Shown in pieces: positions 16,082 through 24,433 of a stretch of DNA of 64,000 bases. Positions within the stretch are counted from its first letter, which is position 1, and every line of letters begins with the position of its first letter. The notes beneath the pieces are model-generated. The model saw only the letters and a program-made list of their open reading frames with translations, was not told where the DNA came from and ran no database searches. A program made the position numbers and the translations under genes. Source of the DNA: Bacilli bacterium (GTDB taxonomy: Bacteria > Bacillota_I > Bacilli_A > RFN20 > CAG-826); NCBI GenBank assembly GCA_017447165.1, contig JAFSOD010000001.1:62001-126000 (forward strand), read 5' to 3'.

Positions 16082-17104
16082 ATGAAAAAGATTAGTAAGT
16101 TGAAACGCAAAGTCAACAATTACATGTATGATCACATTGGTTTACGCGAGGGCTTAAATTTTAGTAAAGGCGCGTTCGTTGCGACATTTACTGCGCTTCT
16201 ATATGCGTTTGGATTTTACTGTTTTATCGCTCCTGCTGCAGAAAATCACGCGACTATTTGGGGTTCATCTATTACCACTGGTGGTGTTGGGGGTGTTTCC
16301 CAGGTCATTTGGATGATTTCTTCTTTATGCGGTGGCAATATCAGTATTTCTACAATGCAATCAATTTTCTATTTCGCATTAAATATCCCAATTCTTATTT
16401 TTGCTTATTTTAAAATTGGAAAGAAATTTGCTCTTCTCTCCTTGTTCAATGTTGGACTTTCTTCTTTGTTTATTTGGGCATTCTCAAATGTTGAGTTCAT
16501 GCATGATATCGCGTATGTCTTAGACCATGAGGGCCAGAGCTATCATAGCGCGAGAGTGTTATTCGCAGCTGTGAGCATCGCGCTCGCAAGTAGTATCGCC
16601 TTCCGCAACGAAATCTCGTGTGGCGGTATTGATGTTATTTCATATTATTTTGCACTCAGAAAATCTACTAGTGTAGGTAAATATGCTACCGCGCTTAATT
16701 CAGTTATTTTATTATCATATTTTGGATTAACAATTATTCATAATCACGGAGAACATGTTGATATCGCTTTTGTCAACTTGCTCTTCTCGTTCTTATATTT
16801 ATTCTCAGTGATGTTGGTGGTCGATTTTATTAACACCAGAAATAAGAAAGTTCAGATTCAAATTATTACGTCTATTAAAGATATTTCCTCAGTTTTGATT
16901 GCAAATTTCCCTCATTCCACAACAACCGTGGAAGGAAAAGGTGGCTATTCGCATGCGGATAAATTCGTTGTTTATATGGTGGTTTCCTCAAACGAAGTCA
17001 AAAGAGTTGTCGACCTTGTAAGAAAAGTTGATCAACATGCATTTGTGACTGTCACTTCTTTAATTCAAGCGTACGGAAATTTCTTCATCAAACCTATTGA
17101 ATAA
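16082..17104 (+). CDS. YitT-family membrane protein (DUF161 + DUF2179)
   Basis: A 340-residue protein with five to six hydrophobic helices in residues about 30-245 (DUF161), including the glycine-rich loop TTGGVGGVSQVIW and NEISCGGIDVISYY, then a soluble DUF2179 domain (residues about 255-335; VEGKGGYSH, VVDLVRKVDQHAFVTV). The family is widespread in Firmicutes. Its transport or sensing role is not settled. The gene stands alone between a promoter with almost no leader and a strong terminator. Confidence 0.85.
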   Translation: MKKISKLKRKVNNYMYDHIGLREGLNFSKGAFVATFTALLYAFGFYCFIAPAAENHATIWGSSITTGGVGGVSQVIWMISSLCGGNISISTMQSIFYFALNIPILIFAYFKIGKKFALLSLFNVGLSSLFIWAFSNVEFMHDIAYVLDHEGQSYHSARVLFAAVSIALASSIAFRNEISCGGIDVISYYFALRKSTSVGKYATALNSVILLSYFGLTIIHNHGEHVDIAFVNLLFSFLYLFSVMLVVDFINTRNKKVQIQIITSIKDISSVLIANFPHSTTTVEGKGGYSHADKFVVYMVVSSNEVKRVVDLVRKVDQHAFVTVTSLIQAYGNFFIKPIE

Positions 17105-17124
17105 AATATTGTTAAAGTAGTATA

Positions 17125-17155
17125 AAAAATCACTGGGCCGTTCCAGTGATTTTAT
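17125..17155. terminator. Bidirectional terminator between the YitT-family gene and the COG0523 GTPase gene
   Basis: AAAATCACTGG - loop - CCAGTGATTTTATTT, with A-run and T-run on either side. Confidence 0.85.
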
Positions 17156-17158
17156 TTA

Positions 17159-18421
17159 TCAGATTTGATCCAGTTCTTCTTTGATTTTTTCTTGCTCTAA
17201 GTTCTGTCCAATGAACACTAGTTTGATGAGTTTGTCGCCATATTTTTCGTCCCAGTCATGAGCAAAATTCTTATCATTTTCAATAAGCATTTGGAGCTGT
17301 TTTTTAGTTAGCTGTTCACTATACCAAACACCTGATTCGTTTAATGTCTGTTGACGACCAGCTTGTTCATAGACATAGGCCATCTTGAGTTCTTCTTTGA
17401 AATAGAGAATACCTTTGGATCTAATTAAGTGGTGCTTATTTTCATTAGCCCATTCGATAAATTTCTTTTTCTCAAATGGTCTTCTACGATAATACACCAT
17501 TGTATTTACATCATATTCATCAGCAGTTCCCTCATCATCATTTTCTCCAATACCGTGTTCGTGGTGATGGTGGTGATGATGGTGATGTTCATGTTCTTCG
17601 TGATGATGATGTTCGTGTTCATCTTTATCGTCATCATCGTCGTGGTGATGGTGTTCATGCTCTTCATCGGCGTCAATTTCATTATCCCAGTCTTCAAATT
17701 CTCTAATCCAGGCAGCTGAAGTTGAAGCTTCTTCAAAATTAAATAATTTTGTATCCACTAATTGGTCTATATCAACTTTACAGAAGTCTGTTTCAATAAT
17801 TTTGGCTTTTGGTTGAATAGCTTTAATTACTTTAACAACTCTATCTAATTCAACTTCAGAAATTTCGCTAACCTTATTTAATAAGATAATGTCACAAAAT
17901 TCGATTTGTTGAATAACGAGATTTTCTAAATTTTCTTCTCCTCTTTCTGCTTCTTGTAAAGTCTCTCCACATCCAAATTCGTCTCTTAATCTTAGAGCAT
18001 CAGTAACAGAGATAACTGCGTCAAGCGTGTAGTATTTAGGAAGATGTCTTTTCTTGAATTCTTCTTCCATAAAGGAAATGGTTTGAGCGATTGGTACCGG
18101 TTCACAAATACCACTTGCTTCTATTAAGATGTGATCAAACTTTTGAGATTGGACTAAATCTGCGAGTTGTTCGATTAAGTCTTTTTTTAAAGTGCAGCAG
18201 ATGCATCCGTTTTGAAGCGACACTAAGTTATCTTCTTTAGAAGAAACAATGCCGTTTTTCTCAATGAGTTCAGCATCGATATTAACTTCCCCTAAATCGT
18301 TAACGATAACCGCCATTTTGTGATCTTTAGCGTTTCTTAAAATATGATTGATTAAAGTGGTTTTACCACTTCCTAAATATCCAGTGATTAACGTAATAGG
18401 AACTGTTTTAATGTTTGCCAT
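17159..18421 (-). CDS. CobW/COG0523 metallochaperone GTPase with His-rich insert
   Basis: A 420-residue G3E GTPase. The P-loop GYLGSGKTTL, the metal-binding CICC motif, NKVSE (guanine-specificity NKxD variant) and a C-terminal CobW_C domain are all visible. Between the domains (about residues 240-290) is a region dominated by His, Asp and Glu with runs of up to nine histidines, which should bind Zn, Ni or similar ions. These proteins deliver metals to client enzymes, and zinc handling is the commonest role (inference here). Start ATG 18421 has GAGGAA upstream. An in-frame ATG at 18445 lies at or before the predicted transcript start. Confidence 0.88.
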   Translation of the reverse strand: MANIKTVPITLITGYLGSGKTTLINHILRNAKDHKMAVIVNDLGEVNIDAELIEKNGIVSSKEDNLVSLQNGCICCTLKKDLIEQLADLVQSQKFDHILIEASGICEPVPIAQTISFMEEEFKKRHLPKYYTLDAVISVTDALRLRDEFGCGETLQEAERGEENLENLVIQQIEFCDIILLNKVSEISEVELDRVVKVIKAIQPKAKIIETDFCKVDIDQLVDTKLFNFEEASTSAAWIREFEDWDNEIDADEEHEHHHHDDDDDKDEHEHHHHEEHEHHHHHHHHHEHGIGENDDEGTADEYDVNTMVYYRRRPFEKKKFIEWANENKHHLIRSKGILYFKEELKMAYVYEQAGRQQTLNESGVWYSEQLTKKQLQMLIENDKNFAHDWDEKYGDKLIKLVFIGQNLEQEKIKEELDQI

Positions 18422-18446
18422 ATTAGCTTCCTCTTTTCCATTCATT

Positions 18447-18474
18447 ATTATAATGAATATTAACTTATATTCAA
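18447..18474 (-). promoter_or_regulatory. Promoter of the COG0523 GTPase gene
   Basis: Minus strand TTGAAT (18474-18469), 16-nt spacer, TATAAT (18452-18447). The transcript should start near 18440, leaving a short leader with GAGGAA before ATG 18421. Confidence 0.6.
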
Positions 18475-18528
18475 ATAAATCATAAATTGTTTTACAATTA
18501 ATGTATCTAATTCTTTGAGGTTATTTAT

Positions 18529-19944
18529 ATGCGAAAGACCAAAATTATTTGTACGATTGGCCCTAGTAGTGATAAAGAAGAAACTCTTATTGCTATGGCT
18601 AAAGCGGGAATGAATGTCGCTAGAGCAAATTTTTCTCATGGCAATCATGAACAACATAAAGCTCGTTTTGAGATGATTAAAAAAGTGAGAGAAGAACTCA
18701 ATTTACCAATCGCGATTATGCTAGACACTAAAGGCCCAGAATATCGTATTGGTTTATTTGAACATGACGAAATTACTTTAAGTAATGGTGATGAATTTGT
18801 CTTTACTACCAAAGAAGTTGTGGGTAATGAAAAGCAAGTATCTGTATCTTATAAACACCTACCAGAAGAATTAGAAGTTGGTGATCAAATTTTAGTGAAT
18901 AATGGTTTAGTCATTTTTAAAGTCGTGAAGATTAGTGAAGACAAGATTTATACCGAAGTACTTAGTGGTGGTAAACTTTCTAATCGTAAATCAATGTCTT
19001 TCCCAGGCAAACATCTTCAACAAGCTTTCTTGTCTGATGCTGATAAGAGCGACTTATTATTCGGCATTGAAAATGATGTCGACTTTGTTGCGGCTTCCTT
19101 TGTTTCTTGTAGACAAGATATGTTAGATATGCGCCGATTCTTAGATGAAAATGGTGGTAAAGATATTGAGATTATCGCTAAAATCGAAAACCGATTTGGC
19201 GTTGATAACATTGATGAAATTTGTGAAATCGCTGATGGCATTATGGTTGCTAGAGGCGACTTAGGAGTGGAAGTTCCTTATATTGAAGTTCCTAGCATTC
19301 AAAAACATCTAATTAAGAAATGCCGTTTAATGGGCAAAGTGGTCATTACTGCGACTGAAATGTTAGAATCGATGATTAATAATCCTCGTCCAACTAGAGC
19401 TGAAATCTCTGATGTCGCTAATGCGGTTTATGACGGTAGTAGTGCGATTATGCTTTCTGGAGAATCTGCGTCTGGAAAATATCCAGTTGAAGCCACTAAA
19501 GTTATGGCGGACATTGCAGAATTTACCGAAAAGAATATTAACTATACTAAAATGTTTAGAGAAACTAATTTTGAGATTAGGAATTCTACTGACGCGGTAA
19601 GTCATGCGACTTGCGAAATGGCCATCGATGTAAAAGCAAAGGCGATTGTGGTTTCTTCTATTTCTGGAAAAACTGTAAGAATGGTGGCTAGATTCCGCTG
19701 CCCAATTGATATTTTGGGTGTCACAACTAGTGAAAAAGTTTGGTATAAATTGGCGTTATCTTGGGGAGTTACTCCAGCAATCACTGGAAGATTTGAACAT
19801 ACGACCCCAATGTTTAATAACGCTCTTAATTTAGCTAGAGTTGCCTTTGACTTAAAATCAGGTAGTTTCGTGGTCTTAACAGGTGGCACAGCGGGAGCAA
19901 AAATTGCTGCTACTAATTTAATAAAATTAGAAACAATCGTTTAA
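18529..19944 (+). CDS. pyk: Pyruvate kinase
   Basis: A 471-residue glycolytic enzyme making pyruvate and ATP from phosphoenolpyruvate. MRKTKIICTIGPSS, ARANFSHG, MLDTKGPE, AKIENRFG and the signature MVARGDLGVE are intact, with the C-terminal allosteric domain ending in TGGTAGAKIAATN. Its length is the short form; the extra C-terminal domain of Bacillus Pyk is absent. TGAGG precedes the ATG. It feeds the fermentative route that AdhE serves. Confidence 0.97.
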   Translation: MRKTKIICTIGPSSDKEETLIAMAKAGMNVARANFSHGNHEQHKARFEMIKKVREELNLPIAIMLDTKGPEYRIGLFEHDEITLSNGDEFVFTTKEVVGNEKQVSVSYKHLPEELEVGDQILVNNGLVIFKVVKISEDKIYTEVLSGGKLSNRKSMSFPGKHLQQAFLSDADKSDLLFGIENDVDFVAASFVSCRQDMLDMRRFLDENGGKDIEIIAKIENRFGVDNIDEICEIADGIMVARGDLGVEVPYIEVPSIQKHLIKKCRLMGKVVITATEMLESMINNPRPTRAEISDVANAVYDGSSAIMLSGESASGKYPVEATKVMADIAEFTEKNINYTKMFRETNFEIRNSTDAVSHATCEMAIDVKAKAIVVSSISGKTVRMVARFRCPIDILGVTTSEKVWYKLALSWGVTPAITGRFEHTTPMFNNALNLARVAFDLKSGSFVVLTGGTAGAKIAATNLIKLETIV

Positions 19945-19959
19945 TGGATTATTTAATTA

Positions 19960-19990
19960 AAAAAAGCTCTAAATTTTAGAGTCTTTTTTT
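19960..19990. terminator. Bidirectional terminator between pyk and tRNA-Ser(CGA)
   Basis: A-run, GCTCTAAA / TTTAGAGT stem, then TCTTTTTTT. Usable by pyk on the plus strand and the tRNA on the minus strand. Confidence 0.75.
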
Positions 19991-20080
19991 GGCGGAGAAG
20001 AAGGGATTTGAACCCTTGCAGGACTTGCATCCTCTAGCAGTTTTCGAAACTGCCCCCTTCAGCCGCTTGGGTACTTCTCC
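19990..20080 (-). tRNA. tRNA-Ser (CGA)
   Basis: A minus-strand cloverleaf with acceptor GGAGAAG (20080-20074) / CTTCTCC, discriminator G and encoded CCA (19992-19990). The anticodon loop TTCGAAA gives CGA, reading UCG. The long variable arm supports tRNA-Ser. It overlaps the tail of the preceding terminator by one base. Confidence 0.95.
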
Positions 20081-20159
20081 AGCGTGTTCAATTATAACGA
20101 CTTATGAATAAAAATGCTATATCAATCAATTATGAATAGAAAAATTCATAACACATCTC

Positions 20160-20165
20160 TATAAT
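20160..20165 (+). promoter_or_regulatory. -10 box of the GGDEF/EAL-like gene, leaderless start
   Basis: TATAAT at 20160-20165 is followed by 10 nt and ATG 20176. ATG 20167 directly abuts the -10 box and would lie outside the transcript. No Shine-Dalgarno sequence is present. Confidence 0.55.
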
Positions 20166-20175
20166 AATGTATTGT

Positions 20176-21936
20176 ATGAGACTTGGAGACTTTACTGATT
20201 ATCGCTTTGTTATCTTCTTTGTCGCTTTATTAGTGCTTACTCTATTACTTGTAATAGTGATTGTCTATTATGCTGTTGGAGCCCATAACGAAATAAAGTT
20301 TAAAAAGCAAATCTCGTATGAGAGTACAACCACTCGTATTTTTATAATCGATGTCAAAAAGAATAAATATGTCGTCTTCAACAAGAGTGATATCTCAAAT
20401 AAAAAGACTGCGGATTTATTCTCTTTTTATTCTTCGTTCCACCCAAATGATGTTGAAAGAGTAAAGAGTTGGATCTTTGATATTTGTGTTAACCCTAATG
20501 ACGTTAATGAATATTTAGAGGCTGATGTTTTAATTAATAGAACAAACAAAGTTTGTTTCTCTTTGCTTAGATTATTAGACTATAACCGTGAAGTGGGCTT
20601 AATTCACTTAGAAAGTCATCTTCTTAAGTACATTACTCCACTTAATGAACCCAAGAAGAAAACTACTGGTAAGAAAGCTCCTACTGGAATAGTGAAACGC
20701 AGTCAAATTATGCAAATGATTAACAAGAATAAAGCTTTAGCGGGCTTTACGTACTGCATTAGATTTTTCTACACCAAACAAAAAGTCATCTCTAACGATA
20801 AAATTGAACGTTATATGGTGATGAATTTAAAAAACGCCATTTATCCATTTGCCTCTAATCCAAAATTACCAAGACAAATGTTAGATAATGGAGATAACGA
20901 ATTGTTCTTATTTGATCTACGTATTTCTAATAAGGAAGCAGCAATGCAACTCGCTAATTCTATGGCTAAAGCCATTAGAAGAGAAATGGAAGTTAATGGC
21001 TTTGCCGGATTTATTAATTTCGCCATTGGTGTGGTAGAAAATGCGAACTTCTATCAAGATTATGACGCTGTTGAAGAAAAAGCTAGAGAAGCCTGTATGG
21101 CAGGACAAACTAACTCTAAAGAGATTGTCTTACATCAACGTAATATCGAAGCCAATAATGAGATGATTTTATATAACGAACAAATTGAACATATCCTTAA
21201 AGATAATGTCTTAAGATTCTTATATCGTCCAATTATTAATGCGAAGACCAGCCAAGTTATTGGTTACTTCGAATATGTAAAAGCCTATGATTCTCCATTC
21301 TCCAGCTATGCTGAGATGTCAAAATACGCGGCACGTATTAATTTAAATACCGAATTGCTCGCTAAAGTGAGTAAGAATGTTGTCTCTAAATTCATTATGG
21401 AAAGACCAGATGAATCAATGCGATTATTCTTCACCATTTCTATGGTGGACGTTAATAGCGTTTATGATATCATTTCACAAATCCCTAATTATCAAAGAGC
21501 ACACATCATCCTTGTTTTTGATGAACAAGAGATTAATGAAAACTCGACTAATATTGAATTATTAGTCCACACCCTTGAAGGCTTAAAAGATAAAGGCTTT
21601 GAACTCGCCTTATCTTTAAAAGATAAAAACTTATTACTTAATGACTCCGTTTATTTCCAATTCCATTACTTCGTTGTTGGTAGTGCGATGATGGAAGAAG
21701 TGAAAGAGAATAACCGTATTAGATTATCCTTATATGCTTTAATTGAGTCTTTACTTAAGTATAGCCGTCCAATTATTGCTACCGACTTAGAAGGTTGGCA
21801 AGCAGTGGAATTAATCATTAAGAGTGGCATTAACTATATTTCTAGTGATGCAATTAGCGCTAGTAATGATATGCTTCTTCCAATAGAGAAGAAGAAAATG
21901 GAAAAAGTTGCCGCGATGGCGGATAAATATTTATAG
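20176..21936 (+). CDS. Membrane protein with degenerate GGDEF and EAL-like domains
   Basis: A 586-residue protein. One transmembrane helix at about residues 10-35, a PAS-like stretch, a degenerate GGDEF-like domain (about 160-320, no GGDEF signature), and an EAL-like fold (about 335-580) beginning LRFLYRPIINAKTSQVIGYFEYVK, where the catalytic E-A-L and following Arg are replaced by F-E-Y and K. Other metal-binding motifs such as DDFG are also missing. It should neither make nor cleave cyclic di-GMP but could bind a ligand or act as a scaffold (inference). The start is the ATG 10 nt after TATAAT. It precedes proS by 11 nt. Confidence 0.65.
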   Translation: MRLGDFTDYRFVIFFVALLVLTLLLVIVIVYYAVGAHNEIKFKKQISYESTTTRIFIIDVKKNKYVVFNKSDISNKKTADLFSFYSSFHPNDVERVKSWIFDICVNPNDVNEYLEADVLINRTNKVCFSLLRLLDYNREVGLIHLESHLLKYITPLNEPKKKTTGKKAPTGIVKRSQIMQMINKNKALAGFTYCIRFFYTKQKVISNDKIERYMVMNLKNAIYPFASNPKLPRQMLDNGDNELFLFDLRISNKEAAMQLANSMAKAIRREMEVNGFAGFINFAIGVVENANFYQDYDAVEEKAREACMAGQTNSKEIVLHQRNIEANNEMILYNEQIEHILKDNVLRFLYRPIINAKTSQVIGYFEYVKAYDSPFSSYAEMSKYAARINLNTELLAKVSKNVVSKFIMERPDESMRLFFTISMVDVNSVYDIISQIPNYQRAHIILVFDEQEINENSTNIELLVHTLEGLKDKGFELALSLKDKNLLLNDSVYFQFHYFVVGSAMMEEVKENNRIRLSLYALIESLLKYSRPIIATDLEGWQAVELIIKSGINYISSDAISASNDMLLPIEKKKMEKVAAMADKYL

Positions 21937-21947
21937 GAGCTTTTCTT

Positions 21948-23384
21948 ATGGAAAATAATCAAATCAAAAACCAATCAATCACTAGACAAGAAGATGATTT
22001 TGCGCAGTGGTACACTGATGTTTGTAAAAAAGCAGAATTAATGGATTATTCATCTGTTAAAGGCTTTATCATCTATAGACCTTATGGCTATGCCATCTGG
22101 GAACAAATTCAAAAGTATTTAGACAAAAGATTTAAAGAAACTGGACATGAAAATGTCTATATGCCAATGGTGATCCCAGAATCTTTATTTAATAAAGAAA
22201 AGGAACATGTTGAAGGATTTGCTCCTGAATGTTTAGTGGCTACTCAAGGTGGTAAAGAAGAAATTGAAGACAAATTAATCGTTAGGCCAACTAGTGAAGT
22301 GCTTTTCTGTGATCATTACGCTAAAATCATTAAATCCTATAGAGATTTACCAAAATTATATAACCAGTGGTGTTCCGTAGTGAGGTGGGAAAAGACTACT
22401 AGGCCATTCTTAAGAGGGGCAGAATTCTTATGGCAAGAAGGTCACACCATGCATGAAAGCGAAGTGGAAGCCAGAACCGAAACTTTAAAGATGCTTGAAG
22501 TCTATGATGATTTAGGAAGAGATATCTTAGCTATTCCTTTCTCTAAAGGAAGAAAAACTGATAAAGAAAAATTCTCTGGAGCTTTAGAGACTTATTCTAT
22601 TGAAGCTTTAATGCCAGATGGAAAGGCTTTACAGTGCGGTACCACCCACTATTTTGGAAACGGCTTTGCTAAAGCCTTTGGGATTCAATTCCAATCTAAA
22701 GAAGGAAAATTAGAAAACCCATATCAAACCTCTTGGGGTGTTTCTACTAGATTAATCGGTGCTACCATTATGGTACATGGAGATGATAACGGCTTAGTAT
22801 TACCTCCTTATGTTGCTCCTATTCAAATCGTAGTGATTCCAGTAGCGGCTAATAAGCCAGGAGTTATCCCATCCTGTAGAGAAGTCGCTAATAGATTAGT
22901 GAAAGCTGGCTATAGAGTGAAATTAGATGATTCTGATAAGACTCCAGGATGGAAGTTCTCTGAATACGAAATGAAGGGTGTTCCACTTAGAGTGGAAATG
23001 GGTCCTAGAGACATCGAAAAAGGACAAGTTGTTATCGCTAAACGTAATGATGGAAGTAAAGTCTTTGTTTCTTTAGAAAAACTTGAAGATAAAGTTAAAG
23101 AACTCATCAAGACCATTCACCAAGAAATGTATGAGAAAGCTTATAAATATTTACTAGCGCATACCACAGACGTTCATAATATGGAGGAACTTAACAAAGC
23201 CTTAGACTTTGGTGGTTATTCCAAGATGATGTGGTGTGGTGATCGTGCTTGTGAAGATAAGATCAAAGAACTCACCAACGCCACCGCAAGATGCTTACCG
23301 TTTAACCAAATGGGTAATGGTGACATTTGCCCAGTGTGCGGCAAAAAAGCAAGTAAAGTTGTCTTATTTGCTAAAGCATATTAA
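21948..23384 (+). CDS. proS: Prolyl-tRNA synthetase, archaeal/eukaryotic-like short type
   Basis: A 478-residue class II synthetase that charges tRNA-Pro. VRPTSEVLFC (motif 2 region), RWEKTTRPFLRGAEFLWQEGHT and a C-terminal zinc-type domain ending CPVCGKKASKVVLFAKAY mark the ProS type lacking the INS editing domain. Some Bacilli and Mollicutes use this form instead of the long bacterial one. AGGAG precedes the ATG. It follows the EAL-like gene closely and ends at a terminator. Confidence 0.95.
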   Translation: MENNQIKNQSITRQEDDFAQWYTDVCKKAELMDYSSVKGFIIYRPYGYAIWEQIQKYLDKRFKETGHENVYMPMVIPESLFNKEKEHVEGFAPECLVATQGGKEEIEDKLIVRPTSEVLFCDHYAKIIKSYRDLPKLYNQWCSVVRWEKTTRPFLRGAEFLWQEGHTMHESEVEARTETLKMLEVYDDLGRDILAIPFSKGRKTDKEKFSGALETYSIEALMPDGKALQCGTTHYFGNGFAKAFGIQFQSKEGKLENPYQTSWGVSTRLIGATIMVHGDDNGLVLPPYVAPIQIVVIPVAANKPGVIPSCREVANRLVKAGYRVKLDDSDKTPGWKFSEYEMKGVPLRVEMGPRDIEKGQVVIAKRNDGSKVFVSLEKLEDKVKELIKTIHQEMYEKAYKYLLAHTTDVHNMEELNKALDFGGYSKMMWCGDRACEDKIKELTNATARCLPFNQMGNGDICPVCGKKASKVVLFAKAY

Positions 23385-23414
23385 AAAAATAAGGAACCTT
23401 TGGTTCCTTTTTTT
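23384..23414. terminator. Bidirectional terminator after proS
   Basis: AAAAAAATAAGGAACC - TTT - GGTTCCTTTTTTT. Serves proS and the convergent membrane-protein gene. Confidence 0.85.
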
Positions 23415-24054
23415 ACCATTTAGATCTTGCTTTTTTGTATAACGCGTACATCGCTACCGATGAGCCAAAGGCTACGAGGTTTAGACCAAATAACATTACT
23501 AGTCCAATACCTACACCGTATGTTCCAAAGGCGTACCAGTCCCAACCATCAATATTTCCAAAGTCATTAAATGCGGATACGCATATGATATAGAAAATAC
23601 CATATGTTCCAGAAGGAATTATTGAAAATAAATTCCATTTAAATTTGAGTTCGACTTTTGGTTCTAAAAAGATAAAGCATAAAATTGCGGTCACGGGAAT
23701 AATAAGGTGCATATATAAGTTAGCACCCTGAAACACTAACCAAATACCCATAAGTGGGGCTAGGTAACCTAGCACAGTCAAGAAAGTTAAAGTTAAACAA
23801 GTAGTGGCGATTAATTTTAAAATTACCACCCAAGTTGGATATTTGTCTTTTTTAAATAATAGATATATCAGAGATATAAGAGCGCTTATACCGATAAAGA
23901 TATTGCTTTGTACAGTGAAATATTTAAGCGCTTTAAATTTTGACCCAGTTAAAACCCCGTCGCTTGATGTCGCCATAACGTAAACCGAGATAACTACTAA
24001 AACAACAATCAAAAAATTAAAAAATAAGTTAAGATTTTTACTTCTAATTTTCAT
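23413..24054 (-). CDS. Pr6Pr-like multi-pass membrane protein
   Basis: A 213-residue protein with about six transmembrane helices. KYFTVQSNIFIGISALI and NLYMHLIIPVTAILCFIFLEP correspond to conserved segments of the Pr6Pr (FAR-17a/AIG1-like) family found in Firmicutes, whose function is unknown. It overlaps the 3' end of the YolD-like gene by 11 nt, so it is probably co-transcribed with the polymerase genes. Confidence 0.6.
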   Translation of the reverse strand: MKIRSKNLNLFFNFLIVVLVVISVYVMATSSDGVLTGSKFKALKYFTVQSNIFIGISALISLIYLLFKKDKYPTWVVILKLIATTCLTLTFLTVLGYLAPLMGIWLVFQGANLYMHLIIPVTAILCFIFLEPKVELKFKWNLFSIIPSGTYGIFYIICVSAFNDFGNIDGWDWYAFGTYGVGIGLVMLFGLNLVAFGSSVAMYALYKKARSKW

Positions 24055-24433
24055 CGCTAATTAATTTTATATCAATGATGTCTTTGATAGGAATAGTTTT
24101 TCTATTAACAAAAATAATTAATTTATCAATTTGATCGATACGTTTAATCATCCCTTTATATACGAAGTAGTTTTTTTTGCTTGCGACATAATATTTAACT
24201 TCAATAAAGTTGCCTTTATTTAAGTAGTGGAGAGTTTCTTCTAATTCTTCCTTTTTATCTTCAGCGATTAATTTCTTATCTTCTTTGATTTCTTGAGAAG
24301 CAGTAATAGCTTCAGCGTAGCCCACAAGCGCGGCAAAAGGAGCGAACTGGGCCGCTCGATTCTCTAAACTCATCTGTGGGTGATTTTTACTTACATGATG
24401 AGGAAGATTAATAATGTCATCATATTTACCCAT
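24044..24433 (-). CDS. YolD-like protein
   Basis: A 129-residue protein. MSLENRAAQFAPFAALVGY near the N-terminus is the signature of the YolD-like family, which is nearly always encoded beside a UmuC/DinB-type polymerase as here. The rest contains a charged helix and an Sm-like run of strands. Its start coincides with the end of the polymerase gene (overlap of 1 nt). A role assisting the Y-family polymerase is inferred from this recurrent pairing. Confidence 0.85.
   Translation of the reverse strand: MGKYDDIINLPHHVSKNHPQMSLENRAAQFAPFAALVGYAEAITASQEIKEDKKLIAEDKKEELEETLHYLNKGNFIEVKYYVASKKNYFVYKGMIKRIDQIDKLIIFVNRKTIPIKDIIDIKLISDEN

Noticed and set aside
17429-17736. Three overlapping open frames rich in Val/Met/Phe or His opposite the GTPase gene
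   Set aside because: They are shadows of the His/Asp-rich repeat in the real minus-strand gene; they have no ribosome binding site and low-complexity composition.
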